From the NCBI GenBank assembly GCA_964642725.1, contig CAZXQG010000003.1, positions 1 through 64,000 on the forward strand: 64,000 bases of DNA. Reading direction: 5' to 3'. The first letter of the stretch is position 1. Each line of letters begins with the position of its first letter. Source of the DNA: JAGVPT01 sp964642725. GTDB taxonomy: Bacteria > Bacteroidota > Ignavibacteria > UBA10030 > UBA8401. This document shows positions 25,020-34,192 of the stretch, piece after piece. Made by a program: the position numbers and the translations under genes. The notes below the pieces were generated by a model. It was given only the letters and a program-made list of their open reading frames with translations. It was not told the origin of the DNA and did not search any database.

Positions 25020-26508
25020 TTTTCACTTCCTCCGTCGCGAGCGCCATTATTTTTTCCTGCGTCGCTTCTCCCCGCAACAGCTCGCCCGTTATACATCCTT
25101 CATGCATGACGATAATTCTGCTGCACACCCCCAGAAGCTCTGGAAGGTCAGATGAGATCATAATGATGCCAACCCCTTCAAGCGCAAGTTTTCCGATCAG
25201 CGAGTAAATTTCATACTTTGCGCCGACATCAATGCCAGATGTTGGTTCGTCAAAAATCAAAACTTTTGAGTTTGTAAAAAGCCATCTGGCAAGAATCACT
25301 TTTTGCCTGTTTCCTCCGCTGAGGTTTTCGACAGTGTCCGTTGAGCGCGGCGTTCTGATGCGAAGTTGATCCATCAATAATTGAGTTTTCTCCGATTCCT
25401 TTTTTGTATCGAGAAACGGACCGCGCAGCAACTCGGAGAGGCTGGATAGCGAGATGTTTTCAACGACGTTCATTTCCGGGATGAGCCCGAGCCGGTTCCG
25501 GTCTTCAGTGAGCAGCCCAATACCGAGGTCAATCGCTTCGCGGGGAGAACGGGGCGCAATCTCCATCCCGTGTAGAAACATTTTACCACTCTCCTTCCCG
25601 TCAGCGCCGAACAACACCCGCGCAAGTTCTGTGCGGCCCGATCCCACCAATCCTGCGAAGCCAAGTATTTCTCCCCTGCGTAATAAAAAAGTTATTGAAC
25701 GAAGGATGCCTGCGTTGATTTTCTCTGCCCGGAAGAGTTCCTCGCCCGGTACCAGCCCGATGTGCGGAAATTCATCTTCCAACTCTCGCCCTACCATCCA
25801 TTGGATGAGGCTCTTTCTATCGGCTTCTACCACCGGACAAGTTTTCACAACCTTTCCGTCGCGCAACACCGTCACTCGGTCGCCGATTTCAAAAATTTCT
25901 TCCAACCGATGAGAAATGTATATGACACCGACGCCTTCTGAAATCAGACGGCGGACAATCGTAAAAAGACTGAGAAGTTCCCTTTCTGTCAGCGCTGCCG
26001 AAGGCTCATCAAGCGCGAGAATCGTGACTTTTTCAGAGATCGCCTTTGCAATCTCAACCACTTGCTGTTGAGCAACGCTCAAGGTGCGTACAGGCACGGT
26101 CGTATCAAGTATTTCCCCAAGCAGTCCTAATTGAGTCCGGGCGAGCTGGTGCATTGTCGCATAGTCGATGATGGGAAGCCGGCTCTGCATCGGCTCCTTG
26201 CCGAGATATATGTTTTCGGCGACCGACAACTCCGGAACGAGTTTGAAATCCTGATAGATCATTCCGATGCCATACTTCAATGCGTCGGACGGCGAGTGAA
26301 TTTCCGCCTTCTCTCCGTTGATAATGATTTCTCCGCTGTCTTTGGAAAGGGCTCCGGAAAGAATTTTTGTGAGGGTTGATTTGCCGGCCCCGTTTTCGCC
26401 GACGAGGCAATGGATTTCCCCTGCACTCAATTCAAACGAAACGTCGTCCAACGCCCGTACGCCAGGGTACTGTTTGGAGATACCGCTCAACCTCAAGAGT
26501 GCAGACAT
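25009..26508 (-). CDS. Sugar ABC transporter ATPase, RbsA type (two cassettes)
   Basis: 499 residues with two nucleotide-binding cassettes. The first has Walker A GENGAGKST, signature LSVAQQQVVEIAKA and Walker B ILALDEPSAAL. The second has a degenerate Walker A (GLVGSGRTEL), signature LSGGNRQKVILARWL and Walker B VLIFDEPTSGID. This asymmetry is normal for the RbsA/MglA/XylG family, where only one site hydrolyses ATP well. It energises uptake of a monosaccharide from the periplasm. It begins two bases after the binding-protein stop and overlaps the permease by 11 bp. Specificity depends on the binding protein. Confidence 0.94.
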   Translation of the reverse strand: MSALLRLSGISKQYPGVRALDDVSFELSAGEIHCLVGENGAGKSTLTKILSGALSKDSGEIIINGEKAEIHSPSDALKYGIGMIYQDFKLVPELSVAENIYLGKEPMQSRLPIIDYATMHQLARTQLGLLGEILDTTVPVRTLSVAQQQVVEIAKAISEKVTILALDEPSAALTERELLSLFTIVRRLISEGVGVIYISHRLEEIFEIGDRVTVLRDGKVVKTCPVVEADRKSLIQWMVGRELEDEFPHIGLVPGEELFRAEKINAGILRSITFLLRRGEILGFAGLVGSGRTELARVLFGADGKESGKMFLHGMEIAPRSPREAIDLGIGLLTEDRNRLGLIPEMNVVENISLSSLSELLRGPFLDTKKESEKTQLLMDQLRIRTPRSTDTVENLSGGNRQKVILARWLFTNSKVLIFDEPTSGIDVGAKYEIYSLIGKLALEGVGIIMISSDLPELLGVCSRIIVMHEGCITGELLRGEATQEKIMALATEEVKSED

Positions 26509-26510
26509 AT

Positions 26511-27443
26511 TTACTGAGGGGTTGTCTTATGCAGAGCTTCTTTATCCACAATGCCCACTTCAACTGCGTAGCGCTTCTGAACTGGGACTCCTGAAAAATA
26601 ATCTTTGATGGCGGAAATCGTCGCCGCACCGATTTTTTTCGGATATTGGATGACGTCGGCCTTCAGCGGGGAATCTTTCAGGATTGCGTCAACGGCAGGC
26701 GGCGTAGCATCGTAACCGACGATCACTACATTCATCCGTTTGAATGCCTGCACCGCATCAAGCGCGCCCAGAGCAGACTCGTCGTTGATTCCAAATATTC
26801 CGGACAAGTCCGGGTGAGCCTGAAGAATGTCGGAGGCTGCCTCCAGCGACCTGTCACGAACTCCGTCGCCGTTCACGTCGGCCACGAGTTTAATATCGGG
26901 AAATCTTTCAATCGCACTTTTGAATCCTGCAACACGGTCGAGCACCGAGGTGAGATTCGGTTGGTCGATGACTGCCACTTTTCCTTTGCCGTTGAGAAGA
27001 TTTGCGAGGTATTCTCCGGCACGTTTTCCGCCAAGCTCGTTGTCCGATGCAATATGGCTTACGACATTCCCTTCAAAGGCAGCTATATCGGCGGTAAACA
27101 CCGGGATGTTCGCGTCGTTAGCTTTCTTAATGCCGCTGCCCACGCCCTTCGAGTCGACGGGACACACGATTATCGCATCAACTCTTCGTGCAACGAAATC
27201 TTCAATTTGTGCAATTTGCTTTCCGATATCGAATTCTGCCGCCGTCACTACAAGCTCGTAATTATCCTTGGCAGCTTCAGTTCGAAGTCCTTCTTCCAAA
27301 TCCTTGTAGAACATGTGTCCTCGAGTTAGCAGCGTTACCCCGATCACTTTCGTGTGTGTTTGCTCCTCCCCCTTCTTGCCGCAGGATGAAGCGGCAAGCA
27401 TACAATAAGCGGCGATCAAAACAATCGGCAGGGTTTTTCTCAT
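26511..27443 (-). CDS. Sugar-binding lipoprotein of the ABC importer, RbsB-like
   Basis: 310 residues. A lipoprotein signal ends in LAASSCGKKG, so the mature protein is probably anchored by the cysteine. The periplasmic-binding-protein type 1 fold is evident: KVIGVTLLTRGHMFYKDLEE, FVARRVDAIIVCPVDSKGVG, GKVAVIDQPNLTSVLDRVAG, and GIFGINDESALGALDAVQAF. This is the ribose/galactose/allose-binding family. The ligand cannot be stated from sequence. It is the first gene of the importer operon and is divergent from phosphofructokinase, with a 265-bp shared control region. The downstream mannosidase makes mannose or a mannoside a reasonable but unproven ligand. Confidence 0.92.
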   Translation of the reverse strand: MRKTLPIVLIAAYCMLAASSCGKKGEEQTHTKVIGVTLLTRGHMFYKDLEEGLRTEAAKDNYELVVTAAEFDIGKQIAQIEDFVARRVDAIIVCPVDSKGVGSGIKKANDANIPVFTADIAAFEGNVVSHIASDNELGGKRAGEYLANLLNGKGKVAVIDQPNLTSVLDRVAGFKSAIERFPDIKLVADVNGDGVRDRSLEAASDILQAHPDLSGIFGINDESALGALDAVQAFKRMNVVIVGYDATPPAVDAILKDSPLKADVIQYPKKIGAATISAIKDYFSGVPVQKRYAVEVGIVDKEALHKTTPQ

Positions 27444-27708
27444 TTACAATTCCAGGCGCTTTCTATGGGATAAAAAAGATAAATCATGAAAAGCATTGAA
27501 AGATTGCCAATGCTGTACCGCAAAACATAGTGGAAGAATGTAAACAATGCTCCAAAGAAATTCAATACTGTTTGACGAGCTCAATTTTTTGCCGTTGCAA
27601 TTGCATAAACGTATTTTTACATTCTCACGGGTCATGGCTGATTGAAACATCACAAGGCGCACAGAACCCGCAGTTATCATGGACTTCTTTTCCCCTGGAG
27701 AAAACATC

Positions 27709-28818
27709 ATGAGCAAGAACAAAATCAAGCGGATTGCAATCAACACCGGCGGCGGCGACGCACCCGGCCTTAATGCCGTTATTCGTGCGGTAGCAGTTTC
27801 TGCGGAGAAACGCGGTTGGGAAGTATACGGCATCCGCGACGGCTACAACGGGCTATTTCTCCCTGAGCGGTACCCCGAAGGAGGATTGATTCGTCTGACA
27901 CATGAAAGAGTACGGGGCATTACGCATCTCGGCGGCACCATCTTAGGGACAACGAATAAGGGGAACCCCCTCAATTACCCGACGAAAGGAAAGGACGGCA
28001 AATGGTTTGAAAGAGACCGCTCTGATGAAATTATGAGGGCCTTCAGGAAAAACAAGATCGATGCTTTGATCGCGGTAGGGGGCGACGGCTCACTTTCCAT
28101 CGCCAGTGAATTTGAAAAAAAGGGGCTGCGCGTCATCGGTGTTCCGAAGACAATTGACAATGACCTGGACAAGACGGTCATCACATTCGGGTTCGATACT
28201 GCAGTTTCGTTTGCAACCGAATGTATCGACAGGCTCCATTCCACGGCACAAGCTCATCAACGGGTGATGGTTGTTGAAGTCATGGGACGGTATGCCGGCT
28301 GGATTGCACTGAACAGCGGAGTCTCTGGAACAGCCGACGTCATCTTGATACCCGAAATCCCGTACGATATCACCAAGGTTGCTGCCAAAGTCAAAGATAG
28401 AGACAGAGAGCATCGGTATTTTTCAATCGTCGTCGTCGCCGAGGGAGCTAAGCCGGTTGGAGGCCATACCTCAGTCATCGGAAAGGAACTGGGGCGCGCC
28501 GAACGGTTGGGTGGAATCGGTGAGACTGTCGCGCATCAGATTCAGGAACTGGCTGGAAAAGAGACGCGCGTCGTCGTCCTTGGGCATTTGCTTCGCGGCG
28601 GATCTCCAACGACATTCGACAGATTGATCTCCCTCCGTTTCGGAGCCGCAGCGGTCCGGGCATTAGAAGAAGGGAAATCGGGCGTGATGGTCGCGCTCGA
28701 CCCGCCAACCGTCCGATACGTCCCCCTTGCCGATGCAACGCACCGGATGAAAACGGTTCCGCTCGATTGCGATACTATTTTAACCGGACGGGATCTGGGT
28801 GTCAGCTTCGGAGATTGA
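27709..28818 (+). CDS. pfkA: 6-phosphofructokinase, ATP-dependent (group III type)
   Basis: 369 residues from the ATG at 27709, eight bases after GGAG; an upstream ATG at 27679 has no such site. The N-terminal motif INTGGGDAPGLNAVIRA binds the nucleotide, and GVPKTIDNDLDKT carries the catalytic Asp. The loop at 124-128 reads GGDGS. Glycine at the position equal to E. coli Gly104 marks ATP use, whereas PPi enzymes have Asp there. The residue equal to E. coli Gly124 is Lys147, as in PPi-type and Streptomyces-type enzymes. This Gly/Lys pair defines the group III ATP enzymes, which commonly lack classical PEP control. It commits fructose 6-phosphate to glycolysis. A strong terminator follows, so it is a single-gene unit. 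Confidence 0.95.
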   Translation: MSKNKIKRIAINTGGGDAPGLNAVIRAVAVSAEKRGWEVYGIRDGYNGLFLPERYPEGGLIRLTHERVRGITHLGGTILGTTNKGNPLNYPTKGKDGKWFERDRSDEIMRAFRKNKIDALIAVGGDGSLSIASEFEKKGLRVIGVPKTIDNDLDKTVITFGFDTAVSFATECIDRLHSTAQAHQRVMVVEVMGRYAGWIALNSGVSGTADVILIPEIPYDITKVAAKVKDRDREHRYFSIVVVAEGAKPVGGHTSVIGKELGRAERLGGIGETVAHQIQELAGKETRVVVLGHLLRGGSPTTFDRLISLRFGAAAVRALEEGKSGVMVALDPPTVRYVPLADATHRMKTVPLDCDTILTGRDLGVSFGD

Positions 28819-28847
28819 CAGAAAAAGAATGGAACAAAGCATTCAAC

Positions 28848-28880
28848 AAAGGCCGGCATATCGCCGGCCTTTGCGTTTTT
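28848..28880 (+). terminator. Intrinsic terminator after pfkA
   Basis: AAAGGCCGGC and GCCGGCCTTT form a 10-bp perfect stem with a short ATAT loop, followed by GCGTTTTT. Confidence 0.92.
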
Positions 28881-29222
28881 GACGATTTCCACTTCGATCC
28901 CCGACTCCGTTTAGGAACATAAGTCTCGAGAACCTTTGCTTCGTCGTTGAGATTGGGTAGGCAGCCGGACTTGATGAAACGGAGTTTCACCGGGTGTCAT
29001 TCACTATCACGAAGGTCCGAAGTCCCGACGGGATGTCTTTACCAGACTCCTTTGGAGAATCACTTCTGCCGAAGGCATTACTTCGTGAGCGACGGGACGT
29101 TGGGAACGAGATGATACTTCAGATGTCCGCGCGGGAACAAACACTTGGTTTCATCGTCTATATACTCTGAACGATGGGCCAAAGATAATTTTTTTGATTT
29201 CACATGTCATAAGGAGTGTATC
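28881..29222. other. Intergenic region upstream of the PDZ protein
   Basis: 342 bp without a gene. It contains short stretches such as GTCCCGACGGGATGTC that look like remnants of intergenic repeats. It must carry the promoter of the PDZ gene, but no consensus could be picked with confidence. Confidence 0.45.
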
Positions 29223-30167
29223 ATGAAAAGAACGATACTCACTCTTGCGTTGGTGATGTGCGCTGTCCTCGCCTACAGCACACGAGTTGACGCCGGAGAG
29301 AAACGAGGGAATGTTCAGGTCGTGAGCTTCAACGACCATCAACGAGGAGGATGGCTTGGCGTTTCGATCCAGGACATCACGTCGAAGCTCACGAAGAAGA
29401 AAGGGCTGAAGGACGACGAAGGCGCCTACGTGACCGACGTTATTGATGACAGCCCAGCGGATTCAGCGGGAATAAAGGAGGGGGATGTGATCGTTGAGTT
29501 CAACGGCAAAGCGATCGACGATGCCGACGACCTTCTGCACGCCGTCCAGAAATCGAAACCGGGGATGAAGACGACAATTGTTGTAATGCGGAATAACGAG
29601 AAAAAGCCTATGGCGATTTCAGTAGGGAAACTTCGGCGAAACGGCCGCAGCTCGGGCTTCGCATTTGCCCCTCCCATGCCTCCCCGCATGGCGATCTTTG
29701 GAGCAACAAAGACATGGGGGCTTCAGCTCTCTGAATTGAACGAACAACTCGGCGAATATTTTGGCGCCCCGCATGGAAGAGGCCTTCTTGTCGAGAAAGT
29801 TGAAAAGAAGAGCACCGGTGCAAAAGCGGGGTTCAAAGCGGGCGATGTGATTACTAAGGTCAACAAGAACTCGGTCGAAGAATTGCGAGACCTGTCGGAT
29901 GCTTTGGAAGACATTGAACAGGGAGACAAGGTCGAGGTTGAAGTTCTCCGGAAGGGATCGAACACGACGTTGACAGTCGAAATTGAAGACAAGGATGATC
30001 CGCCCTCATCTTTCAATTTCCATTTTGAGAATGTTCCGGATCTCGAAGGGTTTCAGCCGGAAGGAATCCAATTGAGAATCCAACATCCGGAAGACATGCC
30101 CGATCTGCAAAACCTGAGGATGCAAATGGATCAATTCAAAAAAACAATGACCCGCGTGACGGTATAA
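29223..30167 (+). CDS. Periplasmic protein with two PDZ domains
   Basis: 314 residues from the ATG at 29223 (AAGGAG, spacing six to seven); a longer frame from 29145 is in the leader. A signal peptide (TILTLALVMCAVLAYSTRV, ending near VDAGE) sends it across the inner membrane. PDZ 1 (about 40-130) has GGWLGVSIQDITSKL and DSPADSAGIKEGDVIVEFNG. PDZ 2 (about 160-255) has KTWGLQLSELNEQLGEYFG and STGAKAGFKAGDVITKVN. There is no trypsin-like or other catalytic domain, so this is not a DegP/HtrA protease. The C-terminal 60 residues are acidic with methionines. It probably binds other envelope proteins. A strong terminator follows. Confidence 0.88.
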   Translation: MKRTILTLALVMCAVLAYSTRVDAGEKRGNVQVVSFNDHQRGGWLGVSIQDITSKLTKKKGLKDDEGAYVTDVIDDSPADSAGIKEGDVIVEFNGKAIDDADDLLHAVQKSKPGMKTTIVVMRNNEKKPMAISVGKLRRNGRSSGFAFAPPMPPRMAIFGATKTWGLQLSELNEQLGEYFGAPHGRGLLVEKVEKKSTGAKAGFKAGDVITKVNKNSVEELRDLSDALEDIEQGDKVEVEVLRKGSNTTLTVEIEDKDDPPSSFNFHFENVPDLEGFQPEGIQLRIQHPEDMPDLQNLRMQMDQFKKTMTRVTV

Positions 30168-30186
30168 GGATCAAACCATCGACATG

Positions 30187-30213
30187 AAAGGCGGCGCATT
30201 GGCCGCCTTTTTT
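30187..30213 (+). terminator. Intrinsic terminator after the PDZ gene
   Basis: AAAGGCGGC and GCCGCCTTT flank a GCATTG loop and are followed by a T-run (TTTTTT). Confidence 0.92.
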
Positions 30214-30418
30214 ATTCGTAGCCGCCCGACAGTGACCCAAACTCTAATACTATCTGAAATTGTTGGCAATGCCTCAGCTTCATGGCGTTACTTTCTATCC
30301 GAGAAAGAAGAGAAGGATGAGAATACTCAACTACGGCACTACCATATTGTTTCCTATTTTCTTTTTTTGTATCATTTGTTCAGCGATTATAGAATCAGTT
30401 TTACAATATTGTTAAAAA

Positions 30419-31408
30419 TTGACGGTTTATTTCAGATTGACAGTAAAGGGATTCAGGTTTAGATTCTTCTTTTTCACTGCAGTAGTGCTTATCTTCTCGG
30501 CCATTCTGGTTTCGATTTCATTGGCCAGCCAACCATCGAACAATCCCGCTGATAGCTCCGACAGTCAATCCCCCAAAACCGATACATCAATCTCGCGCCA
30601 GCCATTTCCACAAAACCCCGATGGGAAGCCGTTATGGTACTCGATGGTCACAAATGTACCGGGCGATTGGGTGAAGTATTATAATATCACGTTTCGCAGC
30701 GACAAGATCGGGCAATATTCAGCAATTGCTGTCATGACCGGAATTCTCATTGCCACCGACAACCAAACATGGCAAACTCAAAAGCGATGGACAAAAGAAT
30801 CTGCGACGGTAAGTTCTGTGAGTAATTTCATCACAGATTTCGGCCAGGGCGATGCTCAGGCAGCTCTTGCCAGCGCTTACCTCCTTTACGGGCTGACATT
30901 CGACGATAACCGGTCATTGCGGACCGGCAGTGAAATAGTCCAAGCCATTCTCTCAGGAGGAATGGTCGTACAGCTGATTAAGCATGTTACGGGAAGAGAA
31001 AGTCCATTTGTTGCGACAGCCCCCGGTGGTGTTTGGCGATTTTTCCCAAATCAATTTGACTATGCTAAAAGAGTTCCTCACTATGACGCATTTCCGACAG
31101 GTCATCTTTGCACGTCAATTTCTACGGTCGTGGTCATCGCGGAAAACTATCCGCAGATACCATGGATTCGTCCTGTCGGTTACGCAATTGTAGGAGCGAT
31201 CGGTGTAACGATGGTGAATATTGGGATTCATTGGTACAGCGATTACCCGCTCGGCCTGATGCTTGGCTACACGTTTGGAATGATTGCGGCCCATCCGGAG
31301 GGTTACGACGTTGCGAATTTCGGAAAAGAAGACTCTCACGCTTTGACGGTTCGGCCGACGCTTCTTCCGGGGGGAGCAGGCATCACAATGAGCCTGAAAT
31401 TAAACTAG
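30419..31408 (+). CDS. PAP2-family phosphatase, exported
   Basis: Up to 329 residues. The start is uncertain: the frame has no early ATG, TTG codons at 30419 and 30437 are candidates, and neither has a clear ribosome site. A hydrophobic N-terminal segment (FFFFTAVVLIFSAILVSISL) is a signal peptide or anchor. The three acid-phosphatase motifs are recognisable as KHVTGRESPF, AFPTGHLCTS and NIGIHWYSDYPLG, containing the catalytic histidines. Only two or three further hydrophobic stretches occur, so this is the soluble or outer-envelope branch of PAP2 rather than a six-helix undecaprenyl phosphatase. Substrates could be lipid phosphates; this is an inference. It is convergent with the acyl-CoA ligase gene. 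Confidence 0.82.
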   Translation: MTVYFRLTVKGFRFRFFFFTAVVLIFSAILVSISLASQPSNNPADSSDSQSPKTDTSISRQPFPQNPDGKPLWYSMVTNVPGDWVKYYNITFRSDKIGQYSAIAVMTGILIATDNQTWQTQKRWTKESATVSSVSNFITDFGQGDAQAALASAYLLYGLTFDDNRSLRTGSEIVQAILSGGMVVQLIKHVTGRESPFVATAPGGVWRFFPNQFDYAKRVPHYDAFPTGHLCTSISTVVVIAENYPQIPWIRPVGYAIVGAIGVTMVNIGIHWYSDYPLGLMLGYTFGMIAAHPEGYDVANFGKEDSHALTVRPTLLPGGAGITMSLKLN

Positions 31409-31409
31409 A

Positions 31410-31492
31410 AGCCGTCTCTTAGTCATTGCTTTCGCAGCGAGAATGACGTTGTGGACAAATGCAATTGCCGTCAGAAACCAGGAATTGCCTCT
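31410..31492. repeat. Degenerate copy of a palindromic intergenic element
   Basis: GAAGCCGTCTC ... GTCATTGC, a short GC-rich centre, then GAATGAC ... GACAAATGCAATTGCC ... AAACCA ... TTGCCTC. The arms match, with mismatches, the two elements at 41143-41438. It lies between two convergent genes. Confidence 0.5.
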
Positions 31493-31549
31493 TATTTCTA
31501 ACCTGCTTGCCGCCATCTCTCGCTATCGCCTTGCTCTTCTAAGATCCTC

Positions 31550-33259
31550 TTAATTTTTTCCTACGAGATACCGTTTTATTTTTTGCGTGGTGGTCTTCTC
31601 AAATTCCTGGTCGCGGATTTTAAATGTTTTTATTTGCTTATAGGTCGGCAATTCCGTATTTGTTTTTCTGATTTCATTCGCAATGACTTCATGAATCATC
31701 TCGGGTGTAATCTTCACACCCTTCAATTCTGAAAGCTCGATAAAGGCTTCGGCATCCACAACTACCTGCGCTGCAATAATTTCATTCTGTTTTGCATCTT
31801 CTTCCCCGTAGACATAAGATTCCAGTACAAACGGACTGCGGTTAAGAACGTCTTCAACCTCTTCAGGAAAAACATTTTTCCCGTTTTTCGAGATGATGAC
31901 ATTCTTTTTTCTGCCGCAAATATGGAGAAATCCCTCTTCGTCAATCCGCCCCAGATCCCCCGTCTTGAACCAGCCATCTTCAAACGCATCCTTCGTCGCC
32001 GATTCATTCTTGTAGTAGCCAACCATCACGTTCGCGCCTTTTGCCCACACTTCACCGACTCCGTCACCATCCGGCTGATGAATCATCAATTCGACGGACG
32101 CAAGCGGCAAGCCGGCAGCATCGTCTTTAAACAGATCGAGCCGGTTCAAGGCAAGCAACGGAGAAGCTTCGGTAAGCCCGTATCCCTGAACAAAATTAAA
32201 TCCGAATTCGCGCAATCCTTTTGCAACAACCGGATCCTGAGCAGCCCCTCCTGCTACAAAACATCGTATCGATCCGCCGAACCGGCGATGAATCTCTTTA
32301 AAAACAATTTTCTTGAAGGAGCGCCACCCAACCCGTTCGGCAAAATCGCTGACCTTGATGAGAGGGCCAATGAGAATCGATGTGATTTTTTTTTCGTGGA
32401 TGGTCCGGTAAATCCGTTTAAACATTTTGTCGAACAGGAGCGGAACGCCGAGGAGCATCGTCGCCTGCACGGCCTGCAGGTCCTCGACGACAGTCTTTAA
32501 CGAACGGGCGTAGTGAGCCGATGCGCCGGCGTAGAGGGGACAAAGAAAGCCGCACGTGCATTCGTACGTGTGATGCATCGGAAGCACTGAGAGAAACCTA
32601 TCTTCCGGGTAGATGAAAAACATTTCCACCATCGCGACAAGGTTCGAGGCGATGTTCTTCTGACTCAGCATCACTCCTTTGGCTCTGCCCAATGACCCGG
32701 ATGTAAAGATGATTTCCGCTTCGTCTTCCAGGCCGATCTTCGGCAGATCTTCTACGCTGCAACCCGGGCTTGCCTCGATAAGCTGTCTCATCGAACAAAA
32801 CCCGTCTTTTGCAGCGGGTAAGTCCATTCCAATATAATGCTTTAGCTTTTTCAGCGAAGCCTTCCGTTCACGGAATACTGAATCGAACGTATCAGAAAAG
32901 ATTATCGCAACAACATCCGCCTCGTGAATAATGTTCAAAACTTCGTTGATCGGTAAATTTCTATCGATGGGGACGACAACGTAATTGAAACACATCGCGG
33001 AAAGGTATGCGATGCCCCATTGGACGCGGTTTTCCCCAATGACGGCAATGTGGCTCCGTTCTTTTATACCGAGATTCTTAAGAGCGACGCCAAACTTCAG
33101 TATGTTCTTAAGAAGCGAGCGGTACGTTACCTTAGAAATCGGCGTTTCTTTGAGGTCTTCAAGAGCGGTCTTGTCGCCGTACTTTGCAGCCGATTTGAGA
33201 ATCATATCCTGCACGGACGAAATTTCCGGAACATGGTTGAGTGTATATGCGGTCTTCAT
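31550..33259 (-). CDS. Long-chain acyl-CoA synthetase / AMP-forming ligase
   Basis: 569 residues of the ANL superfamily. The AMP-binding P-loop motif reads IIFTSGSLGRAKGVMLSQ (the usual 'YTSGTTG.PKG' with Leu-Gly and Ala substitutions). Other motifs are VQGYGLTEASPLLALN, GWFKTGDLGRIDEEGF, HICGRKKNVIISKNGKNVFP and a C-terminal KIKRYLVGK lysine. This layout is that of long-chain fatty acid-CoA ligases (FadD/FACL), which activate a fatty acid with ATP and CoA. No signal peptide is present. The gene is divergent from the flavin reductase-like gene and has no operon partner. Chain-length preference cannot be inferred. Confidence 0.9.
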   Translation of the reverse strand: MKTAYTLNHVPEISSVQDMILKSAAKYGDKTALEDLKETPISKVTYRSLLKNILKFGVALKNLGIKERSHIAVIGENRVQWGIAYLSAMCFNYVVVPIDRNLPINEVLNIIHEADVVAIIFSDTFDSVFRERKASLKKLKHYIGMDLPAAKDGFCSMRQLIEASPGCSVEDLPKIGLEDEAEIIFTSGSLGRAKGVMLSQKNIASNLVAMVEMFFIYPEDRFLSVLPMHHTYECTCGFLCPLYAGASAHYARSLKTVVEDLQAVQATMLLGVPLLFDKMFKRIYRTIHEKKITSILIGPLIKVSDFAERVGWRSFKKIVFKEIHRRFGGSIRCFVAGGAAQDPVVAKGLREFGFNFVQGYGLTEASPLLALNRLDLFKDDAAGLPLASVELMIHQPDGDGVGEVWAKGANVMVGYYKNESATKDAFEDGWFKTGDLGRIDEEGFLHICGRKKNVIISKNGKNVFPEEVEDVLNRSPFVLESYVYGEEDAKQNEIIAAQVVVDAEAFIELSELKGVKITPEMIHEVIANEIRKTNTELPTYKQIKTFKIRDQEFEKTTTQKIKRYLVGKN

Positions 33260-33547
33260 AATAGACTATTCATAGAGGTAACTGTGGTCGTGATTTAGGT
33301 AAGGAAATAGGTTGATGATAGAAGGTAAGAAAAAACATTGCTGTTCGATCGATGAAGAGGATATTGCAAATCATAACGTCTGTCAGAATATACAAAAACT
33401 TCCTCTTTTAATCTCACAACTATTTTTTTATCTTGTTGTTGCCAATGAAACAACCCCCAAACATACGTCACCTCACTGAGGGGCGTCAGTACCGCCCCGC
33501 TGCGGGCAGAGCAGGCACAATCGTCTCACTCTTAAAGGAAAATGCTT

Positions 33548-34192
33548 ATGGTCATTGACCCGAAAAAACTGTCATCCAGAGAGGCATACAACCTTCTTGT
33601 CAGCGCGGTCGTACCACGCCCGATTGCGTTCATCACCTCGATGAACACACACAGCGGTGTGAACGCCGCCCCGTACAGTTTTTTCAATGCAATCGCTTCC
33701 GCTCCTCCTCTTGTTCTGTTTTCATCGGGGCGAAAGAACGGGGCAAGGAAACACACGGCGGAAAATATTTTGCGCGTTAAGGAATTTGTCGTAAACATCG
33801 TTACTGAAACCTTTCTCCAATCGATGAACATTTCGTCGGCAGATTTTCCGCCGGAAATTTCAGAGATTGAACAAAGCAATCTTACGCTAGCGCCAAGCAC
33901 GATCATCAGCACACCGAGAATTGCAGAATCCCCGGTCAACCTGGAGTGTGTGCTGCACCGGCACGTTGAGGTTGGAATCGAGCCTGTGGATCTTATTATC
34001 GGAGAAGTGGTGCAATTCCATATAGAGGACTCGTTGTATTCAAGAGGCACAGTCGACCAAAATAAACTTAGACCGATTGCAAGAATGGGGGGAAACTATT
34101 ACGCGGCGATTGAGAATCTCTTCGAGATGGAACGGCACCGACTCAACAAAAATGGACAGGGGGATGTGAAGGACTCAAAAGCTGGTCGATAG
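33548..34192 (+). CDS. Flavin reductase-like FMN-binding protein
   Basis: 214 residues from ATG 33548, nine bases after AGGA; another ATG at 33542 is too close to that site. The flavin reductase-like domain is clear: LLVSAVVPRPIAFITSMNTH, NAAPYSFFNAIASAPPLVLF, and NILRVKEFVVNIVTETF, with a conserved C-terminal 'IARMGGNYYA'. Proteins of this family bind FMN and may act as flavin reductases or as flavoproteins of unknown substrate. It is divergent from the acyl-CoA ligase (282-bp gap) and its last 18 bp overlap the 3' end of the convergent beta-propeller lipoprotein gene. Partner enzymes are not visible nearby. Confidence 0.88.
   Translation: MVIDPKKLSSREAYNLLVSAVVPRPIAFITSMNTHSGVNAAPYSFFNAIASAPPLVLFSSGRKNGARKHTAENILRVKEFVVNIVTETFLQSMNISSADFPPEISEIEQSNLTLAPSTIISTPRIAESPVNLECVLHRHVEVGIEPVDLIIGEVVQFHIEDSLYSRGTVDQNKLRPIARMGGNYYAAIENLFEMERHRLNKNGQGDVKDSKAGR

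Noticed and set aside
28881..29222. Possible tRNA or small RNA gene
   Set aside because: No cloverleaf or T-loop (GTTCRA) signature was found here or in the other long gaps.
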